Assembly (NCBI RefSeq): GCF_030316765.1 | Contig: NZ_JASZYT010000001.1 | Span: 992,001-1,056,000 of the forward strand | Source: Variovorax saccharolyticus | GTDB taxonomy: Bacteria; Pseudomonadota; Gammaproteobacteria; Burkholderiales; Burkholderiaceae_C | DNA: 64,000 nucleotides | Direction: 5' to 3' | Shown: positions 62,744 to 64,000 of the stretch, one piece after another | Layout: each line of letters opens with the position of its first letter | Position numbering within the stretch: the stretch's first letter is position 1 | Program-made: the position numbers and the translations under genes | Notes under the pieces: generated by a model | What the model was told of the DNA's origin: nothing | What the model saw: the letters and a program-made list of their open reading frames with translations, nothing else | Database searches by the model: none

Positions 62744-62832
62744 CCGGCCCTTCGGGCTTCCTTGCGGTGCTCGCTTCAGGCGGGGTCCGCGCAAACTCGC
62801 TTCGCTCAAACACGCGCGGCCCTGATCCGCCT
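62744..62832. repeat. Inverted repeat A, left arm (89 bp)
   Basis: This segment (from CCGGCCCTTCGGG to GATCCGCCT) is the reverse complement of 63008-63106 apart from a 10-nt insertion in the right copy and scattered mismatches. It belongs to the intergenic repeat block between the FabG-like gene and the convergent glycosyltransferase gene. Confidence 0.8.
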
Positions 62833-62947
62833 GAAGCTCCGCTCCTCAGCGGCGCAGAGGGGATCGCCCGTCCCGCACCGCATGCCGGGCTCAGGGGTGT
62901 GCGAACAATCCAAACTTCTCCAACGCCGATGCAACCCCAACCTGTCA

Positions 62948-62979
62948 GCGGTGGCGGGCGGTATGCCCTGGGCCGGCCG
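62948..62979. repeat. Inverted repeat B, left arm (32 bp)
   Basis: This segment is the reverse complement of 63113-63144 with 30 of 32 positions matching. Together they flank the right arm of repeat A, giving the order A-B-A'-B'. Confidence 0.8.
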
Positions 62980-63007
62980 TTGAGGCACCGCCGAGCAGCG
63001 GAGCGGC

Positions 63008-63106
63008 AGGCGGATCAGGGCCGCGCGTGTTTGAGTGGAGCGCAGCGGAGCGAGTTTGCGCGGACCCCGCCTGTCGTGAGCAGCGCAGGGAAGCCCGAAG
63101 GGCCGG
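63008..63106. repeat. Inverted repeat A, right arm (99 bp)
   Basis: Reverse-complement partner of 62744-62832, with a 10-nt insertion in the middle (GAGTGGAGCGCAGCG in place of a shorter run). It ends GAAGCCCGAAGGGCCGG, adjacent to repeat B'. Confidence 0.8.
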
Positions 63107-63112
63107 TGACGT

Positions 63113-63144
63113 CGGCCGGTCCAGGGCATACCGCCCGCCATCGC
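63113..63144. repeat. Inverted repeat B, right arm (32 bp)
   Basis: Reverse-complement partner of 62948-62979 with two mismatches; it lies 16 bp before the glycosyltransferase stop. Confidence 0.8.
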
Positions 63145-63160
63145 CGCGCACACCCCAGGA

Positions 63161-63937
63161 TCACGCCTGAAACGGCGGCGCCCCCCGCAGCTTGCGCACC
63201 ACCAGCCCAGGCAGCCGCAGCACGAACTCGATCATCAAGCGCGTGTGCATCCAGGTCAGCAGCAGGTTGTCGCGGCCATAGCGGAAGTGAGACACCCCGC
63301 CTTCCTCGGCGGTCAGGTACTTCACCGGCGCATCGATGTTCACCGGCTTGACCCCGCGCCAGGCCAGGCGCACCACGGCTTCGGTGTCGAAATCGAAGCG
63401 GCGCATCCACGGCTGGCGAGCCATCACGGCGACCAGGTCCGCTACCGGGTACACGCGAAAGCCGTAGAGCGAATCGCCGACACCGGCGAACAGCGTTTCG
63501 AGTTGGGTCCAGCCGTTGGAAACCCGCCGGCCGCGCACCCGCAGCAACGGGGCGCTGGCATCGAAGACCGGCCTCCCGAGCACCATCGTCTCGGGCCGCG
63601 CTTCGGAGGCCCGCATGAAGTCCGGGATCAGGTCTGCCGGGTGCTGCCCGTCGGAATCCATCGTCAGAGCGTGGGTGTAGCCGGCCCGAGCGGCCTCGCG
63701 CAAGCCATGGAGCACCGCCGCGCCCTTGCCCTGGTTGTGCGGCAGGAGCCAGACCCGCAGGCCGGGGTCGTCCGCGGCCATTTGCTGGAGCCGTTCGCCG
63801 GTGCCGTCGGTGCTGCCGTCCACCACCACCCACACCGGATTCCATTGCGCGCGTGCCGCCTTGACCGTGGAGAACAGGCCTTCGCCCGTGTTGTAGCTCG
63901 GAATCAGGACAAGGTGGGTGCGCGAGACGTCTGGCAT
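63161..63937 (-). CDS. Glycosyltransferase family 2
   Basis: A 258-residue GT-A fold transferase. Motifs include LIPSYNTGEGLFSTV (about 11-25), VVVDGSTDGTGERL (nucleotide site), GKGAAVLHGLREAA and the DxD-like MDSDGQHPAD (about 93-102). A DFDTEAVVR segment follows. GT2 enzymes occur in aryl-polyene loci, so it may act on the same product (inference). Its start overlaps the 3' end of a preceding minus-strand frame by 34 bp, and the reading direction converges on the operon. Confidence 0.9.
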   Translation of the reverse strand: MPDVSRTHLVLIPSYNTGEGLFSTVKAARAQWNPVWVVVDGSTDGTGERLQQMAADDPGLRVWLLPHNQGKGAAVLHGLREAARAGYTHALTMDSDGQHPADLIPDFMRASEARPETMVLGRPVFDASAPLLRVRGRRVSNGWTQLETLFAGVGDSLYGFRVYPVADLVAVMARQPWMRRFDFDTEAVVRLAWRGVKPVNIDAPVKYLTAEEGGVSHFRYGRDNLLLTWMHTRLMIEFVLRLPGLVVRKLRGAPPFQA

Positions 63938-63999
63938 GCGGGCTGCGCGTCGGGGGCGCGCTGTTCCATGGATTGGCGGTAATAGAGTTCGATCTGCTG
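63904..63999 (-). CDS. C-terminal fragment of an unidentified minus-strand gene
   Basis: A frame enters from the right edge and ends at TGA 63906-63904, leaving 31 residues (start QQIELYYRQSMEQRA, end TSRAPTLS). It overlaps the glycosyltransferase start by 34 bp, as coupled genes in such clusters often do. The fragment is too short to name; another frame here is also open, so the call is tentative. Confidence 0.4.
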   Translation of the reverse strand, partial: QQIELYYRQSMEQRAPDAQPACQTSRAPTLS

Positions 64000-64000
64000 C

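Larger units (their letters stand above)
62681..63160. other. 480-bp gene-free repeat block between convergent genes
   Basis: No coding frame of normal composition was recognised here. The stretch carries repeats A and B in nested inverted order, so the transcript of either strand would fold into long hairpins. It separates the plus-strand pigment operon from the minus-strand glycosyltransferase. Such dispersed palindromes are seen near gene ends in related genomes (recollection, not searched). A terminator role is possible. Confidence 0.6.

Overview
The window is a high-GC chromosomal segment of a betaproteobacterium. Gene content and order fit Burkholderiales, family Comamonadaceae, and most resemble Variovorax. 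The basis is recognisable housekeeping synteny (rlmE-ftsH-folP-glmM; exbB-exbD-lpxK-Trm112-kdsB-adk; icd; clpS-clpA) and protein sequences typical of that family. This placement comes from pattern recognition, not from a search. No tRNA, rRNA, CRISPR array, insertion sequence or prophage gene was seen.

Layout. 1-7.9 kb holds housekeeping genes: the tail of an unidentified gene, greA, a DUF4149 membrane protein, a glycosyltransferase, yhbY, rlmE, ftsH, folP, glmM and a GNAT acetyltransferase. 7.9-13.4 kb is a minus-strand acyl-CoA unit: 3-hydroxyacyl-CoA dehydrogenase, enoyl-CoA hydratase, a Crp/Fnr regulator, an APH-like kinase and an acyl-CoA dehydrogenase. It ends in an intrinsic terminator. 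The kinase and dehydrogenase resemble the two halves of mammalian ACAD10/11 and bacterial LvaA/LvaC, which suggests hydroxy-acid catabolism. 13.5-21.2 kb holds a FimV-like protein, an MFS exporter coupled to a D-2-hydroxyacid dehydrogenase, a small conserved gene, lexA with two tandem LexA boxes, an asparaginase and two small envelope proteins. 21.2-24.9 kb is the envelope operon exbB-exbD-lpxK-Trm112-kdsB-adk. 25-36 kb holds xseA, sodB, a DUF192 protein, a small secreted basic protein, icd, clpS-clpA, a cardiolipin synthase, sbcB and a second GNAT.

36.2-45.4 kb is the most interesting catabolic locus. Eight contiguous minus-strand genes encode a GTP cyclohydrolase II-like URC1 protein, a DUF1688/URC4 protein, uracil phosphoribosyltransferase, a BMP-type nucleoside ABC importer (binding protein, ATPase, two permeases) and a cytosine deaminase-like amidohydrolase. 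Together they look like a bacterial form of the URC pyrimidine degradation pathway known from the yeast Lachancea kluyveri. 45.6-46.8 kb is an ECF sigma factor with a DUF1109 membrane anti-sigma. 46.8-51.5 kb is an Lrp/AsnC regulator divergent from a TrpXYZ-type ABC importer and a Leu/Glu-type amino-acid dehydrogenase. A HerA-like ATPase follows.

53.2-62.7 kb is a tightly overlapping plus-strand operon for an aryl-polyene or xanthomonadin-like lipid pigment: ACP, COG4648-type membrane protein, AMP-ligase fused to a dehydratase domain, LpxL-like acyltransferase, LolA-like carrier, MMPL exporter, polysaccharide deacetylase-like protein, methyltransferase, ApeP-like dehydratase and FabG-like reductase. 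No ketosynthase or ammonia-lyase lies in the window, so the cluster must continue elsewhere. A 480-bp intergenic region with two nested pairs of long inverted repeats separates it from a convergent family-2 glycosyltransferase and the tail of one further minus-strand gene.

Many genes in the catabolic and pigment operons overlap by 1-4 bases (ATGA, GTGA, TTGA, TGATG), which indicates translational coupling. Alternative starts (TTG, GTG) are common.
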